DNA from: Leptospiraceae bacterium
Lineage (GTDB): Bacteria > Spirochaetota > Leptospiria > Leptospirales > Leptospiraceae
Assembly (NCBI GenBank): GCA_024233865.1
Contig: JACKPA010000016.1
Location: 95,291 to 159,290 of the forward strand
Length of the DNA stretch: 64,000 bases
Reading direction: 5' to 3'
A program made the position numbers and the translations under genes. Shown piece after piece: positions 8,896 to 18,139 of this stretch. Numbering within the stretch: the stretch's first letter is position 1; every line of letters starts with the position of its first letter. The notes under the pieces are model-generated. The model had not been told where the DNA came from. It saw only the letters and a list, made by a program, of their open reading frames with translations, and searched no databases.

Positions 8896-11073
8896 ATGAA
8901 TGAAATTAGCGAACTGAAAAAGCAAATACAACGATTATCCATTCTAACCGATTGTCGAAAAGTTATCATGAGGTCAACGGATGAAAAAGCAATGTTAGAT
9001 GAGTTTTGTAATATCATTGTAGAGAAAATAGGTTTTCCCCTGGTTTGGATTGGATACAAAGAAAATACAAGCACAAAAGAAGTGAAAGTCGTAGCGTATA
9101 GAGGATTTACGGATGAATATTTAAAAAGCGTCAAGATAACTTGGGGAGACGATCTTTATGGAAGTGGACCGGTAGGCACTTGTATAAAAAAGAGGATGCC
9201 GCAAGTTTATAATATTCATGATGAATTATTTCAACCATGGAAGTCAATTGCTGAAAGACAAAATTTTCGTTCCATTGCCTCCTTTCCTCTACAAAAAGAG
9301 GATGATATCATTGGAGCTATTTCCATATATTCACCGGAAGAAAATATATTCCAAGAAAATGAAATAAAATTCTTTGAGAACTTAGCCAATGACCTAACCT
9401 TTGGAATCTTATCCCTAAGAGAAGTAAAAAACAGAATTAAGACAGAACAATCTTTGCGAGATAGTGAAGGAAGAATGGTCCAAGCTCAAAATCTTGCCCA
9501 AATGGGAGTTTGGGAGTGGGACATCAAGACTGATTCTGTCATCTATTCTGACGAAATGTTTAAGATTTATGGGATAAACCCATCAAAATTTACTGGAAAA
9601 GGCAGTGATTATTTTCACTTTACGCACCCTGAAGACGCAGAACGTCAAATGGAAAATACTAATAAACTTATCCAACGTACCAAAGAGCATTTTCAAAAAA
9701 CAGGTGAAATGAGTCAAATTATACCTGACCCCAAAGAATTTAGGATTATTCGAGAAGACAAAAGTGTATGTTTCGTAAAAGGTGATGCTTTTGTTGTTTT
9801 GGATGAGTTTGGTGAGCCTAAAAAAATGGTTGGAATATTACAAGATATAACCAAGCAAAAAATAGCAGAAATAGCTTTAAAAGAACATGAAAATAGTTTG
9901 AGGTTGGCAAAGGAAGAAGCAGAAAGAGCCAATAGAGCCAAAAGTATTTTTTTAGCTAATATGTCTCACGAAATACGCACTCCAATGAATGCTGTTATTG
10001 GATTTGCAGACTTATTATCTAACCAAGTTAGTGATCCGATTCAAGAGGAATATATCAAATCTATCAATTCAAGCGGAAAACTTTTGTTAAATTTAATCAA
10101 TGATATACTTGACCTATCAAAAATTGAAGCTGGAAAGGTGGAAATTCATTCGGAAATGATAGATATTTTTTCCGTATTGAATGAAATCGAAAAAACTTTT
10201 TCTTTAAGAGCCTACAATAAAAACTTGAATTTTTCGATGAACCTTGATTCCAACCTTCCAGCCTATATTGAAATAGACGAGCTAAGGCTTAGACAAATTT
10301 TAACTAACATAGTAGGAAACGCTATAAAATTTACAGAAAATGGCTCCGTAGCCATGTCTGTTAGACCGGAATTTTTGGAACATAAGGATTTTATCAATTT
10401 AAAATTCTCCATTGAAGATACGGGTATTGGAATTTCGGAAAGTTTTTTAAATCAAATTTTTCAAGCATTTAAACAGCAAGAAGAACAGGATTCTAAGAAG
10501 TACGGTGGTACAGGTCTTGGTCTGGCTATAACTAAGCAGCTCGTTAATCTGATGAATGGCGAAATCTTTGTAAAAAGTGAAACCGGTAAAGGCAGTAAGT
10601 TTACAATCATTTTTTATGAGGTAAAAATAAACAAAAATATAGTACATTTACCCAAAACCATACAAAAGAAAGTAGGGAATGTAGTTTTTAATAATGCTAA
10701 AATTTTAATAGTTGATGACGTTGAGCCGAATCGAATGTTGTTAAGAGAATTTTTTAGGAAGCAAAACATTGAAATAACAGAAGCCGAAAACGGACAAGTA
10801 GCTGTGCATTTGGCAGAACAAAATCATTATGACGTGATTTTAATGGATCTACGAATGCCTATAATGGACGGATACCAAGCAGTGGAGTTGATAAGAAGAA
10901 TTGAACATTCTAAAAATACTCCCATAATTGCCATCACAGCATCAATATTCCATGAAAATTTAGAGAAACTTAGAATTTTTGGTTTTAGCGGATATTTAAA
11001 AAAACCTGTTCAAAAAAGTGATATGTTTCGAGAAATGATGAAGTTTTTAAGGTATCAGAATCGTGATATCTAA
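8896..11073 (+). CDS. Hybrid histidine kinase (GAF-PAS-HisKA-HATPase-REC)
   Basis: 725 residues, no membrane segment, so probably a cytoplasmic sensor. Order: GAF (~20-175), PAS (~195-325), short coiled coil, HisKA with phospho-acceptor His358 in NMSHEIRTPMNAVIGF, HATPase (N-box NIVGNAIKFT, G-boxes DTGIGIS and GGTGLGL, ~455-575), and a C-terminal REC with phospho-acceptor Asp651 in VILMDLRMPIMDGY. All catalytic residues are present. No response regulator with an output domain is adjacent, so the partner is unknown. Its HATPase-REC half resembles the truncated kinase at the right end of the window. Confidence 0.93.
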   Translation: MNEISELKKQIQRLSILTDCRKVIMRSTDEKAMLDEFCNIIVEKIGFPLVWIGYKENTSTKEVKVVAYRGFTDEYLKSVKITWGDDLYGSGPVGTCIKKRMPQVYNIHDELFQPWKSIAERQNFRSIASFPLQKEDDIIGAISIYSPEENIFQENEIKFFENLANDLTFGILSLREVKNRIKTEQSLRDSEGRMVQAQNLAQMGVWEWDIKTDSVIYSDEMFKIYGINPSKFTGKGSDYFHFTHPEDAERQMENTNKLIQRTKEHFQKTGEMSQIIPDPKEFRIIREDKSVCFVKGDAFVVLDEFGEPKKMVGILQDITKQKIAEIALKEHENSLRLAKEEAERANRAKSIFLANMSHEIRTPMNAVIGFADLLSNQVSDPIQEEYIKSINSSGKLLLNLINDILDLSKIEAGKVEIHSEMIDIFSVLNEIEKTFSLRAYNKNLNFSMNLDSNLPAYIEIDELRLRQILTNIVGNAIKFTENGSVAMSVRPEFLEHKDFINLKFSIEDTGIGISESFLNQIFQAFKQQEEQDSKKYGGTGLGLAITKQLVNLMNGEIFVKSETGKGSKFTIIFYEVKINKNIVHLPKTIQKKVGNVVFNNAKILIVDDVEPNRMLLREFFRKQNIEITEAENGQVAVHLAEQNHYDVILMDLRMPIMDGYQAVELIRRIEHSKNTPIIAITASIFHENLEKLRIFGFSGYLKKPVQKSDMFREMMKFLRYQNRDI

Positions 11074-11152
11074 AATGAGAAATCTACAGTGTCTATGTAA
11101 CTTTTCAGAGTGGAAAGATGAAACTATAATAAAGAAAATTTAAGTAACTTTT

Positions 11153-11911
11153 ATGTGTTTAATCCTTTTTGCCTATAAACAACATCCTAAATACCGACTA
11201 ATTGTAGCGTCCAATCGTGATGAATTTTACGATCGCCCTACTATATCAGCATTCCAAGAAGACAATTATCCTTTTATAGTCTGTGGAAGAGACCTCCAAG
11301 CTGGAGGAACTTGGACCGGTGTTAATAAAAATGGTAAATTCGTTGCCATAACAAATTACAGAGAATTACCCCTCGTGCTGCTAGGCAAACAATCTCGCGG
11401 TGAAATAGCGGACAATTTTTTAAAAAGCAACGATTCTCCAAAGGTATTTTTAGAAGAACTACACAAAAAAAACGAAAGATACAACGGCTTTAACGTATTG
11501 CTTGGAGATACTATCCAGCTTTTTCATTATTCTAATCGTGAAAGAATTATCAACCAACTTCAACCAAATGTTTTTGGATTGAGTAATGCCTTTCTAGATA
11601 CTCCTTGGCCAAAAGTAGTAAAAGGTAAGGAATATCTACGAAAAGCGATAAAAAAAGATGAGATTGATTCGGAAGAAGTATTTTCTTTTTTACAAGACAA
11701 GGAAATTAGTCCTGATTGTGATCTACCTCATACGGGTATTAGTTTGGAACATGAAAGAATGCTTTCCCCTTTGTTTATCGAATCTCATAATTATGGAACA
11801 AGAACCTCTACCATTATCACCTTTGATTATGAAGGAAACGTTGTTTTTACCGAACGCTCGTATATTCCAGAGTACATCACAAAACGTTTTACTTTTCATA
11901 TAGAGCATTAA
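11153..11911 (+). CDS. NRDE/TANGO2 family protein
   Basis: 252 residues with the diagnostic N-terminus MCLILFAYKQ (conserved Cys2) followed by the family-naming SNRDEFYDRP. Later blocks GGTWTGVNKNGKFVAITNYR and SRGEIADNFL also fit. NRDE proteins have an NTN-hydrolase-like fold; eukaryotic homologues (TANGO2) are linked to haem and lipid handling, and the bacterial role is not firmly established. The next gene (SDR) starts 10 bases downstream, suggesting co-transcription. Confidence 0.88.
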   Translation: MCLILFAYKQHPKYRLIVASNRDEFYDRPTISAFQEDNYPFIVCGRDLQAGGTWTGVNKNGKFVAITNYRELPLVLLGKQSRGEIADNFLKSNDSPKVFLEELHKKNERYNGFNVLLGDTIQLFHYSNRERIINQLQPNVFGLSNAFLDTPWPKVVKGKEYLRKAIKKDEIDSEEVFSFLQDKEISPDCDLPHTGISLEHERMLSPLFIESHNYGTRTSTIITFDYEGNVVFTERSYIPEYITKRFTFHIEH

Positions 11912-11921
11912 TTACAATTTT

Positions 11922-12797
11922 ATGAATAAAAACAAAAAAACAATTTTAATTACAGGTGCTAGTTCTGGATTGGGACTATCCATAACAAAGTTATTGATGC
12001 AGCTATCAGAATATATTTTAATTCTTACTGCCAGGGAAACATCTTTAAATCGCTTTGAGCAAGAAAATATTTTTGAAAGTAACAACCTATTGATTCGACC
12101 TTTGGATGTAACAAATCGAGAACAAAGAAAAAAAGTAGTAGAAGAAATTGTTGATAAATTTGGATGCGTTGACGTGCTGATCAATAATGCAGGTTTTACC
12201 TATAGAGCTGTTATAGAGCATGTTACGGAAGATGAAAAGCTTAAGCAGATGGAGATTAACTTTAGAGCTCCTATGGAATTAATACGAGTTACTCTTCCCG
12301 CCATGCGGAAAAAAAGAGAAGGTTTAATAATCAACATTTCAAGTGTTGGAGGGATGATGGCAATGCCGACCATGGCAATCTATAGTGCTTCTAAATTTGC
12401 ATTGGAAGGAGCTAGTGAAGCACTTTGGTATGAAGTAAAACCTTGGAATATAAATGTTGTATTGGTTGAGCCGGGATTCATTCATTCCAATTCTTTTTTA
12501 AAAGTGCGAATGACTCCTTTAAGTAAAAATGAGTTGGACAATCAAAATGCTCCTTATCATTTTCATTATAAGTATATGGCTAATTTTATTGAAAAAATGA
12601 TGAAGTTATCTCCAGCTACCCCGGAAAAAATTGCAAAAAAGGTATTGAAAATTATAAAAGCGAAAAACCCGCCATTACGAGTGCGTGCTACATTAGATGC
12701 TACTTTTTTCGCCATGCTTAGAAGATTTTTACCAAGAAAGTTTTATCATTGGTTCTTGTACAAGAATCTTCCTGGTATAAAGTACTGGGGACAGTGA
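11922..12797 (+). CDS. Short-chain dehydrogenase/reductase
   Basis: Classical SDR of 291 residues. Cofactor motif TGASSGLG (residues ~10-17), NNAG, INISSVGG, catalytic YSASK, and VEPGF after the active site. The C-terminus is basic and hydrophobic (RFLPRKFYHWFLYKNL), as in SDRs that associate with membranes and act on lipid-like substrates (inference). Start ATG 10 bases after the NRDE stop with no strong ribosome site, consistent with coupling. Convergent with the EAL gene. Confidence 0.85.
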   Translation: MNKNKKTILITGASSGLGLSITKLLMQLSEYILILTARETSLNRFEQENIFESNNLLIRPLDVTNREQRKKVVEEIVDKFGCVDVLINNAGFTYRAVIEHVTEDEKLKQMEINFRAPMELIRVTLPAMRKKREGLIINISSVGGMMAMPTMAIYSASKFALEGASEALWYEVKPWNINVVLVEPGFIHSNSFLKVRMTPLSKNELDNQNAPYHFHYKYMANFIEKMMKLSPATPEKIAKKVLKIIKAKNPPLRVRATLDATFFAMLRRFLPRKFYHWFLYKNLPGIKYWGQ

Positions 12798-12809
12798 AAA
12801 CTTAATGTT

Positions 12810-14489
12810 TCAAGCACAATACTCTGAATGCTGCAACCAGTTTTCTATACTTTCGACATCTTTTGGTTTGCATATAAAATACCCCTGGGCTTTGTGGCAA
12901 CCCATCTTAGTTAGAATTTCCAAAGACTCAATATCCTCCACACCTTCGCCAATAACAGTTAAATCTAATTTGTTTCCTAAAGAAATTATACTTTCGGTTA
13001 TCGATCTGCTTTTGTTGTCGGTTGGTATGGACGAAATAAACATTCTATCGATTTTAAGCACATTCATAGGGAAATCTCTCAAATAGGCAAAGGAACTGTA
13101 ACCAGAACCAAAATCATCAATTGAAATTTCAGCCCCTAAATCAGATAACTTTTTAAAAATATTCAAATTCCGGCTTGACATGGAAACAAATTCGTTTTCG
13201 GTTATTTCTATTTCCAAACAATTTTTTGGAACTTTATATTTCCGAATCATGGAACGAAGATTTGTTAAGAATCGTGGATTGGAAAAATCTTTAGGTGAAA
13301 CATTGACTGCAATCTTAAAAAAGTAACCCTTAGAACACCACACCCACCATTGGGAAAGTGCTTTGTCTAAAACCCACTGAGTAAGTTGGTGTATCAAAAC
13401 GGTTTTTTCAAATACAGTTAAAAAGCTATCCGGATACAAGAACCCATATTCTGGATGATTCCAACGAATTAGTGCTTCAAACCCTGTTACTTTTTTATCG
13501 GGTAAACTAATTCTGGGTTGGTAATGTAACACAAACTGATTTTCATCAATTGCTTGAGAGAAGTCAGCAAGCAAACGAACCGATTTGGTTATTCTTTCGG
13601 TTTTTCTTTCTTTATAAATTACCATTCGGTGGTTCCTTTCATGAGCTTGGTACATAGCAAGAGAAGATCGCAAAACAAAACTCCAAAGATCTATTTCCAT
13701 AAAAGAGGAAACCGCCACACCAATAGAAATATCAGGGTAAACAGGAATCGATTTGATTAAAACGTTTTTATTAAGAATAGGAAGGTTTGACTTAATCCAA
13801 AAAAACGCCTCTCGGTTAGCAGAAACCGGGGCAAGTATTGCGAATTTATCCGTATACATTCGAATCAAAACCCAATTTTCAGGCAACGTTTTTTTTATAC
13901 GATTTGCCAATTGAATCAACAGCATCTCCCCCATATTTTGTCCAAAAGAATTGGTTACGCTTAAAAAACAATTTGCATTAATCGTTATTAGAACCATTTT
14001 TCTCCCTATCTCGGAAAATTTATCAAACTGCTCTTCCATATAAAAGCGATTTGGTAAATTTGTAATCCAGTCACTATAAAAGTGATCTTTCAAAGCTCTA
14101 ACCTGAAATTCTTGGATATGTAGGATAACCGCAGATAATAAACCAATTATCAAAAAGTTTACTCCTCGCAGGATCCAATTAAACGTATCTTGGTTTTGAG
14201 ACATTTTTACATCAAGTGGCATATAAGGACCCGCAATCAAAGTAGCAAAAATTGCTGTCAAAAGCGTTCCTTTAAATCCAAAAAAAAAAGCAGAAAGTAG
14301 TATAGGAATATATAGAAGGTGGGTTACGGAAAATTTTGTACCACCCGATAAGTATATAACAATACCGTTGATGACTAAGATCAAACAAAGTAAAAAACCT
14401 ATACAAAATGCTTTGTAACCTCGTAAACTTCGCCATTCAAACATAATGTTTAAGATTCTTTTTTTCGAGGTTTTATTAAAAATACTCAT
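12810..14489 (-). CDS. Membrane c-di-GMP phosphodiesterase (degenerate GGDEF + EAL)
   Basis: 559 residues. About four membrane helices (residues ~25-125), a GGDEF-like domain (~135-295), then EAL (~305-550). The GGDEF active site is replaced by YTDKF (212-216), so cyclase activity is not expected. The EAL domain keeps its key motifs: FEALIRW (E338), NVSP, LEIEITEN, IDDFGSGYSS, KIDRMF and GEGVED, so hydrolysis of c-di-GMP is predicted. The dead GGDEF domain could still bind GTP as a regulator (known for this architecture). Confidence 0.9.
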   Translation of the reverse strand: MSIFNKTSKKRILNIMFEWRSLRGYKAFCIGFLLCLILVINGIVIYLSGGTKFSVTHLLYIPILLSAFFFGFKGTLLTAIFATLIAGPYMPLDVKMSQNQDTFNWILRGVNFLIIGLLSAVILHIQEFQVRALKDHFYSDWITNLPNRFYMEEQFDKFSEIGRKMVLITINANCFLSVTNSFGQNMGEMLLIQLANRIKKTLPENWVLIRMYTDKFAILAPVSANREAFFWIKSNLPILNKNVLIKSIPVYPDISIGVAVSSFMEIDLWSFVLRSSLAMYQAHERNHRMVIYKERKTERITKSVRLLADFSQAIDENQFVLHYQPRISLPDKKVTGFEALIRWNHPEYGFLYPDSFLTVFEKTVLIHQLTQWVLDKALSQWWVWCSKGYFFKIAVNVSPKDFSNPRFLTNLRSMIRKYKVPKNCLEIEITENEFVSMSSRNLNIFKKLSDLGAEISIDDFGSGYSSFAYLRDFPMNVLKIDRMFISSIPTDNKSRSITESIISLGNKLDLTVIGEGVEDIESLEILTKMGCHKAQGYFICKPKDVESIENWLQHSEYCA

Positions 14490-14577
14490 TGTTCTAATAT
14501 GTTGTTTTTACTCCATATTAAAAACTTATATAAATCAATTAAATTTTTTTATTTATGAGTGTAAAACTCACAATTAC

Positions 14578-15012
14578 TTAGGGAGATTTATGAAAAACCT
14601 TTTGTACTAGCCCGTTTTTATTAAAAACTATTTTCAATTCCTTATCCGGTTTCGAATTCTTGCTGTATTTGGATATCGGACGTTTGTATATAAAAAATTC
14701 AAGTCCCGAACTGCTTCTTTTTCTTTCATCCGGCTCTCCTAAATATTTTATAACAAATAGTTTATTTTTGTCTTGAATCGTATCTTTTACTTCGTCTCTG
14801 ATTTTTAGATTATCATAAACTTCTTTTGATATATTTTCATTTTGCTCCTCTGATTTTTGAGCTTTTTCTACCAGTGACTTACATTTTTGCTCATCTTTAA
14901 ACGTTTCCATACAGTCATTATAATACTGAGTAGATTCTATGTTTTTTCTTTGCAGATAATCGCAAGAACCAAGCAAAAAAATGGTTAAAATTATATAAAA
15001 GGTTGATTTCAT
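14578..15012 (-). CDS. Small lipoprotein with a BamE/SmpA-like C-terminal region
   Basis: 144 residues; signal MKSTFYIILTIFLLGSC with lipobox LGSC (Cys17). A charged helical middle is followed by VIKYLGEPDERKR ... FFIYKRP ... LKIVFNKNGLVQKVFHK, which follows the pattern of the BamE/SmpA fold (G-x-P-D turn then strands). Its ATG overlaps the stop of the upstream hybrid kinase gene (4 bp), so it is translationally coupled and may serve that kinase, for example as an envelope partner (inference). Confidence 0.65.
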   Translation of the reverse strand: MKSTFYIILTIFLLGSCDYLQRKNIESTQYYNDCMETFKDEQKCKSLVEKAQKSEEQNENISKEVYDNLKIRDEVKDTIQDKNKLFVIKYLGEPDERKRSSSGLEFFIYKRPISKYSKNSKPDKELKIVFNKNGLVQKVFHKSP

Positions 15013-17444
15013 TGTGTACCTTTTTTTATATCCTTTAAATATATAAAAACACTTTTTAAAAGTTCTTCTTTGGAAATAGGTTTTTTTATGAATTCATTGA
15101 CTCCTAATTGATAGAGTTTATCAGGATTCAAATCATTCTTTTCCAAGTCCAAACTCATGGCTATTATTGGTATAATACTCCATTCCGGATTTTTTTTCAA
15201 CTCCTGGATAAACTCCATACCATTCATAATGGGCATATTCATGTCGGTCACAATAAGGTTTGGTAGTATGTTGAATAAAGAATATATCGCGTCTTCTCCG
15301 TTTTGAGAGTGAATTACTAAAATTTTTTCCGATTGCAAAATGTTTTTAATCTTGTCAGCAGAATCCTGATTGTCTTCTGCCATAAGAACTATGAAATTGG
15401 TTTTAGGAATTTTAATGTAAAAAGAACTACCTTCGTCTATTTTTGATTTTACTTCTATTTTACCGTTGTGAGTCTCAATTATATCTTTGCAAAAAGGTAA
15501 TCCCAATCCGGTACCTTTCTCACCTGACGTTCCGATCCTGGATGTTTTTATCTCAGTGGAAAACAAGTTTGGAATATCTCTTTCGTCAATTCCAACGCCA
15601 TTGTCCTGTACAACAATTGTATGGTTTTCACTGTCCTCAAAGTACGATATGGTTACGCTACCATCTTGTCTACTAAACTTAATTGCATTGGATACCAAAT
15701 TTAAAATTACTTGCTCAAATAAATCGGAATCTACAATTAAGCAAAACTCTTTTGTAACATTATTAATTAATGATATATTTTTTGTATTGGATTGACCAAA
15801 AATTTTAGAGAAAACAACGTTTACAAGTTGATATATGTTTGTTTGCTTATAGATTAGTTTGTATTTACCCGTTTGTAGACGATTAATATTTAATAGATTT
15901 TCTAACATCCGTAAAGAATCCATGAGTATTGATTTGCTATCTTTTATATATTCAATTGCTTTTGTTTTATCTTCTTTGTTTTGAAATCGGTTTTCTGTCA
16001 CTATATCCAATAAATTACAGACACCAATGATAGGCGATTTTAGATCGTGGGATATTAACGATATAAATTTATCTTTTAGTTGGTTTGCTTTTTCAGCTTT
16101 TTCTTTTGCTTTTTTTAGCTCTTCAGTCCTTTGTTCGACTTTGTTTTCGAGAGTAATTTTATTCTTATGTAATTCTTCGCTTAAAATTTCTACTTCAGAA
16201 AATGCTCTTGAGAATTTTATAGATAGCACTATGGACTGAGAAAATACCATAACTGCCAAACCATAGTGAGCAATGTATCCTGTATTCAATACTTCCGTAG
16301 TATTCAGAATATCATTTACAGAGGTAACAATAACAGATAAGAACCCAAAAAACAAAATATGAGAATAATCGCGGTTTCTTATGATAGCCAGAATGTTAAA
16401 AACAAAACCAATAACAATTGAAAAAATAAAGATTACAAGGTAGATGTTTACCGTATGGCTATAAATATTAATGGGTGTAGTTAAAGGAAATAAACAAAAA
16501 CCAAAAGAAATTATATAAAAGACTTTTACAATTTTAAAATGGATTTCTTTAGGAAATATTTTATGGAGAAAATGTATACCTAAGGGTGCACTCAAAAAAA
16601 ACGTAATATATTCAATGGCAGCATATATTTTATACGGTATTCCAGGAAAAATTATTGTTATCAGTTTATCATCCGTTGATGCAGTTCGTAAAAAAATATC
16701 CAAACAAAACAAGGCAAAGAGTAAGGGGGTTAGATCCTTTTGCCTAATAACAAACAATCCAATATGGTAAAAAATTATGATAAATAAGATTCCCATTAAA
16801 AAAATATCAGCATCTTTTTTTTTCATTAATTCAAAAATATCATAAGCCGTACCAAGATAAATCGGGTGGAATACCCCTCCTTTTCTGTGGTTAAAGTTGG
16901 AGATGTGTAAAATTATACTTAGAATATGGTCTTTAGGAGTGATAACGAATCCGACAGTAGGAAGTGTATCCGGTTTATGTTCCGCTGGACTTTTTCCTAC
17001 GATTCCGGAACCTGGTAATTTGATTCCATTTGCATAGATTTCACAAGCTGTCATTTGGAGGTTTGTCCGAACTGATAAAATTGTTTCCGGAGAAACACTT
17101 TTGTTCAATAAAACTTTTAGGTGAATTGTTGCAAACCCATCCCCCTTTAAAATTGTATTACCAACTTTCATTCCATTCCAAGTTGAAGGAATATTGATGA
17201 AATAATTTTTTTGTATATTTTCTCTTTGAAAATCTGTTTCCAAATAAAACTTTTCCCAATAAAATTCCCATTCACCTTTTAATTGAATCAACCCATTTTG
17301 ATGAAAATCCCAATTCCGAAGGTCTAGTATTCCATTTTTTGCAATAGGCTGTATTTTAGGTGTGAACTTTAAATTACAGGAAGGGAGAGTTAACAATAAA
17401 AATCCAATTATACAAGATATAAACTTTTTCAATAAATTGTCCAT
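15009..17444 (-). CDS. 7TMR-DISM hybrid histidine kinase
   Basis: 811 residues. N-terminal signal with a lipobox-like LPSC (Cys23), an extracytoplasmic DISMED2-type jelly-roll (~35-200: LKGEWEFYWEKFY, IPSTWNGM), seven TM helices (~213-410), coiled coil, HisKA with His466 in SLISHDLKSP, HATPase (NLVSNAIKFS, DNGVGI, GEKGTGLGLPFCK), and C-terminal REC with Asp734 in VTDMNMPIMNG. Senses an external ligand, probably a carbohydrate as suggested for DISMED2 domains. The Cys23 lipobox on a polytopic kinase is unusual. Coupled to the small lipoprotein gene downstream. Confidence 0.92.
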   Translation of the reverse strand: MDNLLKKFISCIIGFLLLTLPSCNLKFTPKIQPIAKNGILDLRNWDFHQNGLIQLKGEWEFYWEKFYLETDFQRENIQKNYFINIPSTWNGMKVGNTILKGDGFATIHLKVLLNKSVSPETILSVRTNLQMTACEIYANGIKLPGSGIVGKSPAEHKPDTLPTVGFVITPKDHILSIILHISNFNHRKGGVFHPIYLGTAYDIFELMKKKDADIFLMGILFIIIFYHIGLFVIRQKDLTPLLFALFCLDIFLRTASTDDKLITIIFPGIPYKIYAAIEYITFFLSAPLGIHFLHKIFPKEIHFKIVKVFYIISFGFCLFPLTTPINIYSHTVNIYLVIFIFSIVIGFVFNILAIIRNRDYSHILFFGFLSVIVTSVNDILNTTEVLNTGYIAHYGLAVMVFSQSIVLSIKFSRAFSEVEILSEELHKNKITLENKVEQRTEELKKAKEKAEKANQLKDKFISLISHDLKSPIIGVCNLLDIVTENRFQNKEDKTKAIEYIKDSKSILMDSLRMLENLLNINRLQTGKYKLIYKQTNIYQLVNVVFSKIFGQSNTKNISLINNVTKEFCLIVDSDLFEQVILNLVSNAIKFSRQDGSVTISYFEDSENHTIVVQDNGVGIDERDIPNLFSTEIKTSRIGTSGEKGTGLGLPFCKDIIETHNGKIEVKSKIDEGSSFYIKIPKTNFIVLMAEDNQDSADKIKNILQSEKILVIHSQNGEDAIYSLFNILPNLIVTDMNMPIMNGMEFIQELKKNPEWSIIPIIAMSLDLEKNDLNPDKLYQLGVNEFIKKPISKEELLKSVFIYLKDIKKGTQ

Positions 17445-17548
17445 AGCTGGATATTAAATAGTATTCAATCAAGGCTAAAAGATATATCAAGTTTAAGTGA
17501 AAAATCAAAGCAAATTTTTAATTTCAATATTACAACCATGGTAGATGA

Positions 17549-17582
17549 ATTGGAGTTGGTAACCATAAAAACCAACTCCAAT
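17549..17582. terminator. Strong hairpin between dodecin and the hybrid kinase gene
   Basis: ATTGGAGTTGGT and ACCAACTCCAAT form a perfect 12-bp stem with a 10-nt loop, 16 bases past the dodecin stop codon. No U-run follows on either strand. It is probably a transcript end or 3' stabiliser for dodecin. Confidence 0.5.
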
Positions 17583-17598
17583 CAAAAACATTTCATCT

Positions 17599-17802
17599 TT
17601 ATTCTAAAGTAAAACCAACCTTCATGGTTACTTGCCAAAAATGAACTTTGCCATCTTTAATATCTCCTCTAGTCTCAACGATTTCGAACCATCTCATATT
17701 TCGAACAGATTCACTTGCTTTTTTTAAGGCATTATTTACTGCATCTTCAATACTGGTTGAGGATGTTCCGGTTAATTCTATTTTTTTGTATGTATTCTCC
17801 AT
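17599..17802 (-). CDS. Dodecin (flavin-binding small protein)
   Basis: 67 residues; dodecins form hollow 12-mers that store or buffer flavins. The family pattern is plain: YKKIELTGTSSTSIEDAVNN, ALKKASESVRNMRWFEI (with the flavin-stacking Trp), and the closing strand HFWQVTMKVGF. The ATG at 17802 has GAGAGG about 6 bases upstream. It is monocistronic in appearance, closed by the 17549-17582 hairpin. Confidence 0.92.
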   Translation of the reverse strand: MENTYKKIELTGTSSTSIEDAVNNALKKASESVRNMRWFEIVETRGDIKDGKVHFWQVTMKVGFTLE

Positions 17803-18070
17803 TTGGTACCTCTCATGTTAGTATAATTACATGGTAGAATCATTCTAAAAATATAGCAAGAAATTTTCCATGAAAGAAATTTTTTCTTAGCAGGGATATG
17901 TTTAGTAGTTAAATGCCATTTGCTATAGCCTTTTCTATTTACTTAACATAAGAGCAAAATAAATTTCCAAATTGAAAACGACCCATAACCTTGCAAAATG
18001 CCATTTTTGACCAAGGATTTGAAGTCCTTAACTGAAATTTATTTGATTGTTAAGAAATTTTTGGAAATAG

Positions 18071-18099
18071 TTGACAATTTTTTATTTCAAGATTTATTT
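18071..18099 (+). promoter_or_regulatory. Candidate housekeeping-sigma promoter
   Basis: TTGACA at 18071-18076, 17-bp spacer, TTATTT at 18094-18099, about 40 bp before the start of the large membrane protein gene. The -35 is consensus, the -10 weak. The rest of the 337-bp gap from 17803 holds no gene that I can see. Confidence 0.4.
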
Positions 18100-18139
18100 T
18101 GAACTAAGAGGGGTAGATTTTACAGGGATAGGGGACAGT

